Source: Paenibacillus eucommiae (GTDB taxonomy: Bacteria; Bacillota; Bacilli; Paenibacillales; NBRC-103111). From it: a DNA stretch of 64,000 nucleotides. The stretch lies in NCBI RefSeq assembly GCF_017874215.1, contig NZ_JAGGLB010000010.1, positions 124,001 through 188,000 on the forward strand, read 5' to 3'. The translations under genes and the position numbers were made by a program. Shown piece by piece: positions 54,563-62,755 of the stretch; within the stretch, counting starts at the first letter, position 1; every line of letters starts with the position of its first letter. The notes beneath the pieces were generated by a model. It had not been told where the DNA came from. It made no database searches and worked only from the letters and a program-made list of their open reading frames with translations.

Positions 54563-54600
54563 AAAAAGGGAGGTGTCATCATCATGACACCTCCCTTTTT
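54563..54600 (-). terminator. Strong intrinsic terminator of the DUF6612-like gene
   Basis: A perfect 17 bp stem (AAAAAGGGAGGTGTCAT and its complement) with a 4-nt loop and five terminal Ts lies 12 bp past the stop codon. Because of the flanking A and T runs it can act in both directions. Confidence 0.92.
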
Positions 54601-54612
54601 ACATGCTATATC

Positions 54613-55464
54613 TTATTTCGCACTATCCAATGCTTCTTGAGGCACTTTAATTTCTTTTACTTCGTTATAGTTTGAGAAGCTGCTGTCCATCTTCATTTCC
54701 ATGCCAATCTTTTGTCCTTCTTGATCCATATCCATGTTCATTTCTACATTCATACTAACTGGTAAGTATTCTTTTTTATTGATCACATAAGTAAGCTTCA
54801 TATGTGTAATGTTCATGCTTCCCATCATGGCTTCTAATTGCGGATTCGGACTTCCCGAGCCGGACATTAGCTTCTTGGCAAGCTCTTTAACACTGTCACC
54901 AGAAACCTCTGCACTCATCACATAATTGTCTCCATCTTCAGTAACCTTCGTATCCTTCGTAATGGAGTTGAATTGCTCCAACTGCTTCTCCGGGCTTCCC
55001 TGGGCATTGATGCTTGCCATCAATTGATCCTTAGTCTCATCAGGAAGCTTCATCCAGGTCCCTTGTGTTTGGGTATATATGCCCTCTTGTGTAATATATT
55101 GTTTGATCTCCTGAGCTTCTGGCAGGCCCGGTACATTCGTTTTAATTTCCTGATACATGGCCAACGGTTCTTTGATCATATCCGTTTTGATTTCCATGTT
55201 AACTTTTTGATCCTGCTTAGTACCGTTTGCGTCTATGGACATGTTCTGATCCATTTTAATGTCCATTGAATAGCTCTTGAAACCTTGGCTTGCCTCAGTT
55301 GTCTTTTTAATTAATTCTTCGACTGTAGGTACTCCTTTCGATTCAACCTTGTTGTCTGTTGGCTTAATTGTTGCTCCTGATTCCCCATCCTTCACATTGT
55401 TCCCACATGCTGAGATTACCATTACCAAAATAATTGCTGATACCATAACTGTCCATTTTTTCAA
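54613..55464 (-). CDS. Lipoprotein of the DUF6612/LppX-like type
   Basis: The 283-residue protein has a lipoprotein signal (IILVMVISACGNN) and then a beta-rich domain of alternating strands typical of DUF6612 proteins. These resemble LolA/LppX folds with a hydrophobic cavity. SMDIKMDQNMSIDANGTK and MKLTYVINKKEYLPVSMNVEM are the recognisable stretches. It is probably anchored on the outer face of the membrane; the ligand and role are unknown. AGGAGG precedes the ATG. The gene stands alone with a very strong terminator. Confidence 0.85.
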   Translation of the reverse strand: MKKWTVMVSAIILVMVISACGNNVKDGESGATIKPTDNKVESKGVPTVEELIKKTTEASQGFKSYSMDIKMDQNMSIDANGTKQDQKVNMEIKTDMIKEPLAMYQEIKTNVPGLPEAQEIKQYITQEGIYTQTQGTWMKLPDETKDQLMASINAQGSPEKQLEQFNSITKDTKVTEDGDNYVMSAEVSGDSVKELAKKLMSGSGSPNPQLEAMMGSMNITHMKLTYVINKKEYLPVSMNVEMNMDMDQEGQKIGMEMKMDSSFSNYNEVKEIKVPQEALDSAK

Positions 55465-55911
55465 GATAGCTTCCTCCTAGTATTTCTCTCTATTTATTTA
55501 GCAAGCAAATTCCATCCTTTTGTAGCCAGGCGAAATTTACTATAACTAACGAATGAATAAAGCAGTAATCAGATAAATTAACATTTTAATAACTGGCCCC
55601 ACGACATATCCTTTATCTATTACCCCAGAAAAAAATTTCTAAACGGTTAAAATATTTTTATTTTGCTGAGCTTTTGCTAAGCTATATTTAGCTGCAATGC
55701 CCTCTACGGCAATAAATAATCCACTCAACAAACGCTGAGTGGATTTCCATGCCTCATTAATTCAATTATTTCATAAATTACCATTGATCACCATGGTTCA
55801 AATGATTCAAACTTTTATGCCCAGAGGCAGGGAACAGCAATCTCCATCCACCTTTTATATCCAAATAACGGAAATTGAATAGGCGATTTCTCCCAGTTTG
55901 GGTATAAAGAT
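55465..55911. other. Intergenic region with a hairpin
   Basis: No gene is visible in these 447 bp. AATCCACTCA (55718-55727) and TGAGTGGATT (55736-55745) form a perfect 10 bp stem and may end transcription from either side. The remainder is AT-rich and should hold the promoter of the lipoprotein gene. Confidence 0.55.
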
Positions 55912-56349
55912 TTAGAGTCGCGACTTTTTAATCCCTATGATCACATGATGGATAACTTCCGAAAAAACAAGCCCAATGGCAATCGCACCTGATAGCATAA
56001 AAGCTTTGGCAGCAAGCTGCACAGCCTGATCATAATGATTTTCAACGACCTGCCTCATGGCATTATAGGCTAATCCTCCAGGAACTAAAGGAATGATGCC
56101 CGACACGCTGAACACAATAATGGGAGTTTTATAAATTTTGGCAAAAATCTGGCTGGTCACTGCAACGAAGCAAGAAGCAATCATCGTGGCCAGTATTGGA
56201 TCAACAGGAACCTTCAGAAAAGATATGTACAACCCCCAGCCCAGCATGCCAACAAACCCGCACTGCAGCAGTGTGCCCTTAGGAACATTGAAGAGGATTG
56301 CAAATGCTGCAGAGGCAACAAAGCTTAGACAAAGCTGTTCGATGATCAT
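55912..56349 (-). CDS. Threonine/serine exporter, small subunit (ThrE C-terminal half, DUF3815-like)
   Basis: The 145-residue membrane protein has four helices and VSGIIPLVPGGLAYNAMRQ, the hallmark of the second half of ThrE-type exporters. Its start overlaps the previous gene by 4 bp. With that protein it should form a transporter exporting threonine, serine or small organic acids; the substrate here is not shown. Confidence 0.9.
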   Translation of the reverse strand: MIIEQLCLSFVASAAFAILFNVPKGTLLQCGFVGMLGWGLYISFLKVPVDPILATMIASCFVAVTSQIFAKIYKTPIIVFSVSGIIPLVPGGLAYNAMRQVVENHYDQAVQLAAKAFMLSGAIAIGLVFSEVIHHVIIGIKKSRL

Positions 56350-57158
56350 AGGATCCCCTCCCCGCTGTAGAAGGAAAGAACAAAGGCAATGCCAGCCCCA
56401 ATAGCGAAGGAGGTTAGCAGTGCTTCTGCCCCTTTCGAAAGCCCTGAAACAAAATGGCCAGCCATTAAATCCCGCACGGCATTGGTGATCAACAGTCCTG
56501 GCACCAGAGGCATGACGGAACCAATAATGATTTTATCCAAATTATGACCAAGCCCTGTTTGCAAAAATAAATAGGCCAACGTGCCAATAACAAAAGCGGC
56601 TAAAAACTCAGCAAAAAATTTAATCGGGACCAGCCGATGAAAATAAATCAGGAAGGAATAACCTGCCCCCCCGACTATAAAAGCAGGAATAAAGTCATCC
56701 CATATGCCATCAAACATAATTAAGAAACAGCCGCTTGCCAGAGCTGCCGCAACAATTTTGAACCAAATAGGGTACCCGGGGCTGGCCGCATCGATTTCTT
56801 CCAGCAGCCGGTAAGCTTCTGTCACCGATAGCTCCCCGCGGCTGATTCTTCTGGATACGTCGTTCACTACCGCAACCTTGCGTAAATCTGTTGAGCGTTC
56901 AGATATACGAATCAAGCGGGTTGTCTGCTCAGGCCCGTCTATAGCGAACATAATCCCCGTCGGAGTCACAAAGCAGTGCGAATTCAGCAAACCAAAAGCA
57001 TCAGCTACGCGGGTCATTGTATCCTCAACACGGTACGTTTCTCCACCGTTTTCCAGCATGATTTTTCCGGCTAATAAACATACTTGAGCGATTTCATAGG
57101 TAGAATGAACGGGTTGAATCGGTTGAATGGGCGGAACAGGTGGAATTGGATGATCCAT
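56346..57158 (-). CDS. Threonine/serine exporter, large subunit (ThrE N-terminal half, DUF1212-like)
   Basis: The 270-residue protein starts with a soluble domain (VCLLAGKIMLENGGETYRVEDTMTR, then SHCFVTPTGIMFAI) followed by five membrane helices and the IIGSVMPLVPGLLITNAVRD motif. I chose the ATG at 57156-57158, with GGGAG 9 bp upstream; the frame's TTG start 12 codons further has its site too close. A Pro-rich N-terminus (HPIPPVPPIQPIQPV) varies from the family norm. It is co-translated with the small subunit. Confidence 0.9.
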   Translation of the reverse strand: MDHPIPPVPPIQPIQPVHSTYEIAQVCLLAGKIMLENGGETYRVEDTMTRVADAFGLLNSHCFVTPTGIMFAIDGPEQTTRLIRISERSTDLRKVAVVNDVSRRISRGELSVTEAYRLLEEIDAASPGYPIWFKIVAAALASGCFLIMFDGIWDDFIPAFIVGGAGYSFLIYFHRLVPIKFFAEFLAAFVIGTLAYLFLQTGLGHNLDKIIIGSVMPLVPGLLITNAVRDLMAGHFVSGLSKGAEALLTSFAIGAGIAFVLSFYSGEGIL

Positions 57159-57425
57159 GGCTTGCGTCTCCCAGCTATCGTAATGTACACACAATCCTTC
57201 TTGCCTTACTGTGATAATACCACATTACGATAAGAGATTGCTTTCAGGCTCTGAGAAAAGGATTTTCTGAAACGGTTATCGAATTCTTTGTTAAAGTTGG
57301 ACGATTTACCCCTAAGGAAGCTTTTTCACGCCTCTCACTATGTTATAGTAGATAAGCAGACATATACATATGCCGCTGCTAACGGCGTTAATCAGACGAA
57401 TGACTTGAATGATAGGAGAACTTAT

Positions 57426-58616
57426 ATGGACATTATTGAAATTATGACGGATTTAATTGATGAAGATACAGATCAGCCGAGAAATTATTTTGACGAGGAA
57501 TCGCTGCAGGAACTTATGAAAAGTGTCGAGGAGCTGGGCTTGCTATCCCCGATCAAAGTAAGAACTACGAGTAACGGCCGCTATAAAATCATTTACGGAA
57601 ACCGCAGGTACAAAGCCTGTAAAGCGCTGGGGCGCAAAGCGATCCCCTGCATCGTATCCACTGCAACCGATGAGCTGGAGATCTACCTGGAGCAAATAGC
57701 GGAGAACTTGACGAGAGAAGGCTTTTCCCCGATTGAAGAAGCCGAAGCCTTCCACAAGCTTATGAACGACCCGAAGTTCAGCAGCTCCACCAAATACCTT
57801 TCCAGCAAGCTCGGCAAACCGGAAGCCTATATCAAGAACAAATGCGACCTGCTAAAGTTCAGTAACGCTGTAAAAAAACGAATCGTAGGCGGTACAGAGA
57901 TAAGAAAAGATAAGCTGACGGAAGATCAACTGCTGCCCCTTAAAGACCTGCCGATGGAGCATCGCGATTCACTCGCTTTAATTATCGCCAAAGATGAGAT
58001 GCCCGTAAGTGATGTTAAAAAGATCGCCCGCCTATTCAAAGATAAAGATATCTCCTCCGGCACCAAGGACAAGCTGCTGTACAAATCGGGGCATGAGCTG
58101 CTGGAAACATGGTCCGTATACGAACAAAATAAAGCCGAGAGGGCTAAAGCCGCGCAGCCAAAGGCAGCCACAAAAAGCGAAAAGCCAAAGAAGACTGACC
58201 CTTCACCTGCAGCAATGACAACAAGTACGGGCGGTACGGAAAGTGCGATCGCCACAACAGCTCCAGCTCCAACAGGAAGCATAGCAGACAATGTTAACAC
58301 TGTTAATATTGTAAATGCGGTAAGCACGGTAAACTCGGTAAATCCGGCAAACATGGCAAACATGACAACCACAGCAAATATAGCTGCTCTACCGACTATG
58401 GCAACGCCCATCGAAACCAAACTGCAGCGTTTACTCGCCTCCCTACCCGAAAATAATGACTTGTCAGCCGATAATATAAATTCCTATGAAGAAATTAATG
58501 GCAACGATAGAGATCACTTCTTAAGCGGTGTTGACGCACTTATAGAGAACCTTGAGAAGCATCTCGCAGAATGGAAAAAAGTGAGGTCGTTAGCATCCGA
58601 AAGCACAAATAAATAG
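57426..58616 (+). CDS. Stand-alone ParB-like protein
   Basis: The 396-residue protein has the ParB N-terminal fold (FDEESLQELMKSVEELGLLSP, then YKIIYGNRRYKACKALG) and the box ENLTREGFSPIEEAEAF followed by a KorB-like helix-turn-helix. The CTP-binding motif is GNRRYKA instead of the usual GERRxRA. A Thr/Asn/Val-rich linker of about 100 residues with VNTVNIVNAVSTVN-type repeats comes before a short helical C-terminus. I chose the ATG at 57426 for its TAGGAGAA site. No parA lies next to it and neighbours are unrelated, so it is probably not the main segregation protein; regulation is a possibility. Confidence 0.85.
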   Translation: MDIIEIMTDLIDEDTDQPRNYFDEESLQELMKSVEELGLLSPIKVRTTSNGRYKIIYGNRRYKACKALGRKAIPCIVSTATDELEIYLEQIAENLTREGFSPIEEAEAFHKLMNDPKFSSSTKYLSSKLGKPEAYIKNKCDLLKFSNAVKKRIVGGTEIRKDKLTEDQLLPLKDLPMEHRDSLALIIAKDEMPVSDVKKIARLFKDKDISSGTKDKLLYKSGHELLETWSVYEQNKAERAKAAQPKAATKSEKPKKTDPSPAAMTTSTGGTESAIATTAPAPTGSIADNVNTVNIVNAVSTVNSVNPANMANMTTTANIAALPTMATPIETKLQRLLASLPENNDLSADNINSYEEINGNDRDHFLSGVDALIENLEKHLAEWKKVRSLASESTNK

Positions 58617-58619
58617 AAT

Positions 58620-58662
58620 GAGGCCGTCCCCAAATTATAGTTTTAGTGGGATGGCCTCTTCT
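58620..58662 (+). terminator. Intrinsic terminator of the ParB-like gene
   Basis: GAGGCCGTCCC and GGGATGGCCTC pair (one wobble position) around a 17-nt loop, followed by a short T-rich tail. It starts 4 bp after the stop codon. Confidence 0.8.
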
Positions 58663-58682
58663 TCCATTACTTTATAATCGTT

Positions 58683-58739
58683 CCTTATTTATAATTATTA
58701 TAAATAAGGTTGACACACCGATCTAAAAACCTTTATCAT
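58683..58739 (+). promoter_or_regulatory. Catalase promoter with a perfect PerR box
   Basis: TTATAATTATTATAA (58689-58703) matches the PerR consensus exactly and lies within a longer inverted repeat (58683-58709). TTGACA follows at 58710-58715 and TATCAT at 58734-58739, with an 18 bp spacer. PerR bound upstream of and abutting the -35 element should repress the gene until peroxide appears. Confidence 0.88.
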
Positions 58740-58810
58740 AGTACTTATATGAAACACATAATAAATAGTATAGCAATAGTAATACACTAATCTTATGAGG
58801 TGATTCTATT

Positions 58811-60262
58811 ATGAGTACAGAACAGAACAAGCTTACTACCAGCTCAGGAGCTCCAGTCGGGGATAACCAAAATTCGATGACAGCCGGTTCACGTGGTCCA
58901 ACTTTAATTCAGGATGTTCACCTACTGGAAAAATTGGCTCATTTCAACAGAGAACGTGTTCCTGAACGTGTCGTCCATGCCAAGGGAGCTGGCGCACATG
59001 GTTATTTCGAAGTAACGAACGATGTATCGACATATACAAAAGCTAAATTTTTATCCGAAGTAGGCAAACGTACGCCTATGTTCGCCCGCTTCTCTACGGT
59101 TGCTGGCGAGAATGGCTCCGCCGATTCGGTGCGTGACCCCCGTGGATTCGCTCTTAAATTTTATACAGAAGAAGGCAATTATGATCTGGTCGGCAACAAC
59201 ACGCCTGTTTTCTTCATTCGCGATGCAATTAAATTTCCTGATTTCATTCATACACAAAAGCGCCATCCGGCCACACATCTGAAAAACCCTAATGCTGTCT
59301 GGGATTTCTGGTCCTTATCCCCTGAATCCTTGCATCAGGTAACGATCCTTATGTCGGACCGCGGCATCCCCGCTACTTTCCGCCATATGCATGGCTTCGG
59401 AAGCCATACGTTCAAATGGGTGAACTCGGAAGGGACTGGCGTCTGGATTAAATACCATTTCAAAACAGAACAAGGCATCAAAAACCTCACGGAAGAAGTA
59501 GGCACCCGGATTGCTGGGGAAAACCCGGATCATCATACCGAGGATTTATTTAATGCTATTAAAAATGGCGATTTCCCGGCATGGAAGGTTTACGTGCAAA
59601 TCATGCCGCTTCAGGATGCGGATACGTATCGTTTTGATCCATTTGATGTAACGAAAGTATGGTCCCAGAAAGATTATCCTTTAATTGAAGTAGGACGTAT
59701 GGTGCTTGATCGGAACCCTGAAAACTACTTTGCGGAGGTTGAACAAGCTACGTTCTCGCCGGGAACACTCGTGCCTGGGATTGATGTATCACCGGATAAA
59801 ATGCTTCAAGGCCGCCTGTTCGCATACGCCGATGCCCATCGCTATCGCGTTGGAGCCAACCATCAGTCACTGCCGATTAATAAGCCGCATAATCAAGTGA
59901 ACAACTATCAGCGGGATGGCCAGATGCGCCCAGACAATAACGGCGGAGGCTCCGTTTACTACGAGCCCAACAGCTATGGCGGTCCGACAGAATCCCCTCA
60001 GGATAAGCAGGCTGCCTACCCGGTATCCGGTTTAGCCGATAGTGTCGCCTATGACCATCATGACCACTATACCCAAGCTGGTGACTTGTACCGTCTGTTA
60101 ACCGAAGAAGAACGTGCACGTCTAGTTAAAAATATCGTCGGAGCTATGACACCTGTTGAAAAGGACGAAATCAAGCTGCGGCAAATCGGACATTTCTTTA
60201 AAGCCGATCCTGAATATGGGCGGCGTGTTGCGGAGGGACTTGGCTTACCAATTCCGGAGTAA
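58811..60262 (+). CDS. katA: Catalase, small-subunit haem type
   Basis: The 483-residue enzyme breaks hydrogen peroxide into water and oxygen. The catalytic His56 is in RVVHAKGAGAHGYFEVT, the Asn is in YDLVGNNTPVFF, and the haem-ligand Tyr is in RLFAYADAHRYRVG. The length fits the clade 3 small-subunit catalases such as Bacillus KatA. GAGGTGA precedes the ATG. It is monocistronic, and a perfect PerR box in the promoter implies induction by peroxide. Confidence 0.96.
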   Translation: MSTEQNKLTTSSGAPVGDNQNSMTAGSRGPTLIQDVHLLEKLAHFNRERVPERVVHAKGAGAHGYFEVTNDVSTYTKAKFLSEVGKRTPMFARFSTVAGENGSADSVRDPRGFALKFYTEEGNYDLVGNNTPVFFIRDAIKFPDFIHTQKRHPATHLKNPNAVWDFWSLSPESLHQVTILMSDRGIPATFRHMHGFGSHTFKWVNSEGTGVWIKYHFKTEQGIKNLTEEVGTRIAGENPDHHTEDLFNAIKNGDFPAWKVYVQIMPLQDADTYRFDPFDVTKVWSQKDYPLIEVGRMVLDRNPENYFAEVEQATFSPGTLVPGIDVSPDKMLQGRLFAYADAHRYRVGANHQSLPINKPHNQVNNYQRDGQMRPDNNGGGSVYYEPNSYGGPTESPQDKQAAYPVSGLADSVAYDHHDHYTQAGDLYRLLTEEERARLVKNIVGAMTPVEKDEIKLRQIGHFFKADPEYGRRVAEGLGLPIPE

Positions 60263-60267
60263 ATGGT

Positions 60268-60690
60268 AAACGCCTTGCCGCGTCCTTTGATGTGCGTTTT
60301 CGTGACTTGGGTGCGTTGCGGAGGGAATGGCTGTGGGCTCCAGCCGCTGTTAAAGATTTGTTCCCTTTAACGGAATCGATGTGGGGGTTGGAACAAATCT
60401 TTAGAGGCGGGCGGGGCCGCCCTTCCACCTACAGCCACCTCCTCTTCTCAGCTACAATCGACTACAATCGCACGAATCGCAGAAACAAGCTCAAACGGAC
60501 AGCCAGCAAGGGTTTTTCTCTTGATTGGAGGAGTTTTACTAGCTGGTGCAAGCGCTGGGGATGAAGAGGACCCGCGGCTGTCGGGCGCCAGTGCGCAGCT
60601 GAGAAGGACCTGAACTGGAGCACACAGCACCAATACACGCTCATTTCGGCGGAGGGCGGGCTGCTACTATAATGCTACTAACGCCTAACG
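60268..60690. repeat. Foldback repeat, copy H (palindromes deleted)
   Basis: The outer motif AACGCCTTGCCGCGTCC, the arms TTAAAGATTTGTTCC and GGAACAAATCTTTAG, and the tail CGGACAGCCAGCAAGGG are present. After GAGAAGGACCTG the copy jumps to CTCATTTCGGCGG and CTGCTACTATAATGCTACTAAC, which in copy A lie beyond the fourth palindrome. The palindrome array has therefore been lost by an internal deletion, replaced by about 25 unrelated bases. Confidence 0.82.
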
Positions 60691-60740
60691 CCCATCCTCC
60701 CCACATCCCTTCCCTCTTTCAGATTGCAAGACTCATCTCC

Positions 60741-60811
60741 AAAAAAACTGCCTCCAGTTCCCCAGAAATTTCTCTCAAGGAAATTTCATCAGGAATTAGG
60801 GCAGTTTTTTT
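60741..60811 (-). terminator. Intrinsic terminator of the sugar isomerase gene
   Basis: AAAAAAACTGCC (60741-60752) and GGCAGTTTTTTT (60800-60811) pair perfectly over 12 bp with a long loop that contains a smaller GAAATTTC pairing. On the minus strand a run of seven Ts ends the hairpin, 23 bp past the stop codon. Confidence 0.75.
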
Positions 60812-60833
60812 AATTTACCGGTATAGTATTTCC

Positions 60834-61703
60834 TTATTTGAAATAAGTGGAGAGATGCTCCGCGGCCTTTACAATTCCCTGCCGCTCAGCCTCCAACGAG
60901 CCACAAAACCGGTGATCCTCCAATTCGATGCTGATTGCCCCCTGATAGCCCAACCTGTCCAGACGAACGGCTACCTTGCTCCAATCCACCTCGCCATGTC
61001 CGGGAATCGTGTACCGCCATGAGCCTTCGGAGAAACCATATCTGGCACCAAAGGTCGCAGGCAGCACACCACACTCGTACAATTCATCATGCAGAATCTC
61101 CGTATCCTTACCGTGACAATGAACAATCCGGTCTCCGAATTCCGTAAGCGCCCGCAAGTAATCGATGCCAAGCCTGACCAAATGGGAAGGATCATAGGTC
61201 AGTCCAAAATGCTTGGATGGGATCGCTTCTAACATCGCACTCCACATCTCCGGCGTGCAGCCGAGCGTCGGATAATGCGGCGCAGGCCCCGGCCAGCCCT
61301 CGATGGCGATAAATAGGCCCGTTTTTTCCGCATGAAGGACAATGTCTGGAAAAACATCTTTCCAGATCTCGAACCCTTCTTTGCGGGACAGGGTAAAGTC
61401 CTCAGGCAGCAGGCACGCGAACAGTACCTTGCCGCCAAGCTCCGCAATGCCGTCCATTTGCCAGAGCAGGTTCCCCGCCGCCGCCGCACGGCTGGCTTCA
61501 TCCCTGCTGAGCAGCCGGCCTATTCCTACTGCGTCGACGGAACCGATTCCGAGTCCCGCTGCATCGCAGGCTGCTTTAACCTCTGCTGTCAGCTGCGGCA
61601 CATCAAGAATATCCAGGCCCGCTCCCGCCGCCCAGGCTGCTGTCTTCTCTATGCCTTCTGCTCCGATCAAGGGTGGAATCCTCATGCCAATTTTAAAATT
61701 CAT
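60834..61703 (-). CDS. Sugar phosphate isomerase/epimerase (xylose isomerase-like TIM barrel)
   Basis: The 289-residue protein is an AP-endonuclease-2-type TIM barrel used by sugar isomerases and epimerases. Metal-binding stretches are visible in IAIEGWPG, FGLTYDPSHLVRLGID, IVHCHGKDTEIL and the final ISIELEDHRFCGS. It lies 17 bp after the Gfo oxidoreductase gene; such pairs often act on keto-sugars or inositols, the oxidoreductase making the keto form. AGGAGAGGCAGGGGAAT supports the ATG. The substrate is unknown. Confidence 0.88.
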   Translation of the reverse strand: MNFKIGMRIPPLIGAEGIEKTAAWAAGAGLDILDVPQLTAEVKAACDAAGLGIGSVDAVGIGRLLSRDEASRAAAAGNLLWQMDGIAELGGKVLFACLLPEDFTLSRKEGFEIWKDVFPDIVLHAEKTGLFIAIEGWPGPAPHYPTLGCTPEMWSAMLEAIPSKHFGLTYDPSHLVRLGIDYLRALTEFGDRIVHCHGKDTEILHDELYECGVLPATFGARYGFSEGSWRYTIPGHGEVDWSKVAVRLDRLGYQGAISIELEDHRFCGSLEAERQGIVKAAEHLSTYFK

Positions 61704-61720
61704 ATTCCCCTGCCTCTCCT

Positions 61721-62686
61721 TCAGAACGGCTTATAACCTGCTGCGCCGTAAACCATCTCCGACAGTTGCACCACCTTCAGTGCAAATGCTCCGGGCACCT
61801 GGACTTCCTGACGACCCAAAATAGCTTCAACAAAGCTTTTGTCCGAGTTGCTTACCTGCTTCGGCAGATCGGGCACCACCGTTTCCTGATGAAAGCGGCT
61901 CAGCGTAATCTTTCCATTGTCGTAGAAAATACCTCCATGATCACCGCAGAAGACATAGGTCTCATGCCAGCATGGGGAGTTGCCAACAAGATTTAATCCG
62001 GCAACCGGTCCCTCTTCGAAACGAATCGAGCTGAACGAGTCCATTTCCACATCTGAGCCTTGCTGGGACAACTGCGACTTCACCTCAACCGGTGTTAGTC
62101 CCGTAGTCCACAGCAGCACATCAATAATGTGACTCCCGGAATCCATTAGGAAGCCGCCGCCGGATAACGCTGGATTTTGCCGCCATGTACCTGCAGTTGC
62201 CTGCTGCCACCCCTGATACAGCGACGCGGTGATCGAAGTTAGCTTCCCGATCTCGCCCCTGGCAATGGCTTCGCGAATATAAATAAACTCAGGTTGAAAA
62301 TGGCGCTGGTACGATACCTGCATAACTTTACCGGATTGTTTCGCAATGGCAAGCAGCTGCCCAGCCTCCGCAGAGGAGCAAGTCATCGGCTTCTCAATCA
62401 ACACATGCAGCCCTTTATTCAGTACATCCGACGCTTGTCGGTAATGAAGCGTATGCGGCGAACAAATCACAACTGCATCAAGTTCGGTCTCGTTAATCAT
62501 TATCTGGTAGTCGGAGAAGCTTGCCACGTCCTGCAGGCCGAAGTTTGCCGTGAAGGTTTCCCTGCTTTGCGCGCTAGTATCAGCAATAGCCGTAATTGCC
62601 ACTTCTTCATGAAGTTCCTGCAACTGACGGGCATGCAGACCCGCAACTCCCCCGGTTCCGATCAGACCTAATCGAATTTTACCCAT
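61721..62686 (-). CDS. Gfo/Idh/MocA family oxidoreductase
   Basis: The 321-residue enzyme has the Rossmann motif LGLIGTGGVAGLHARQ, the catalytic-Lys region GLHVLIEKPMTC, and MDSGSHIIDVLLW at the usual active-site helix. It is clearly a different subfamily from the two near-identical copies elsewhere in the window. AAAGGAG precedes the ATG. It lies between the binding-protein gene and the isomerase gene and probably oxidises the imported sugar. Confidence 0.9.
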   Translation of the reverse strand: MGKIRLGLIGTGGVAGLHARQLQELHEEVAITAIADTSAQSRETFTANFGLQDVASFSDYQIMINETELDAVVICSPHTLHYRQASDVLNKGLHVLIEKPMTCSSAEAGQLLAIAKQSGKVMQVSYQRHFQPEFIYIREAIARGEIGKLTSITASLYQGWQQATAGTWRQNPALSGGGFLMDSGSHIIDVLLWTTGLTPVEVKSQLSQQGSDVEMDSFSSIRFEEGPVAGLNLVGNSPCWHETYVFCGDHGGIFYDNGKITLSRFHQETVVPDLPKQVSNSDKSFVEAILGRQEVQVPGAFALKVVQLSEMVYGAAGYKPF

Positions 62687-62755
62687 TCTTTTGTTCTCCT
62701 TTAGTTACATAGTTCCTTCAATGTGACATCAGCTCTCAAATCCTTTAAGTGACGC

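Noticed and set aside
57926..58420. Hydrophobic minus-strand frame opposite the ParB-like gene
   Set aside because: Its apparent membrane character comes from reading the Thr/Ala/Asn/Val codon repeats of the ParB linker backwards. The plus-strand gene is well supported.
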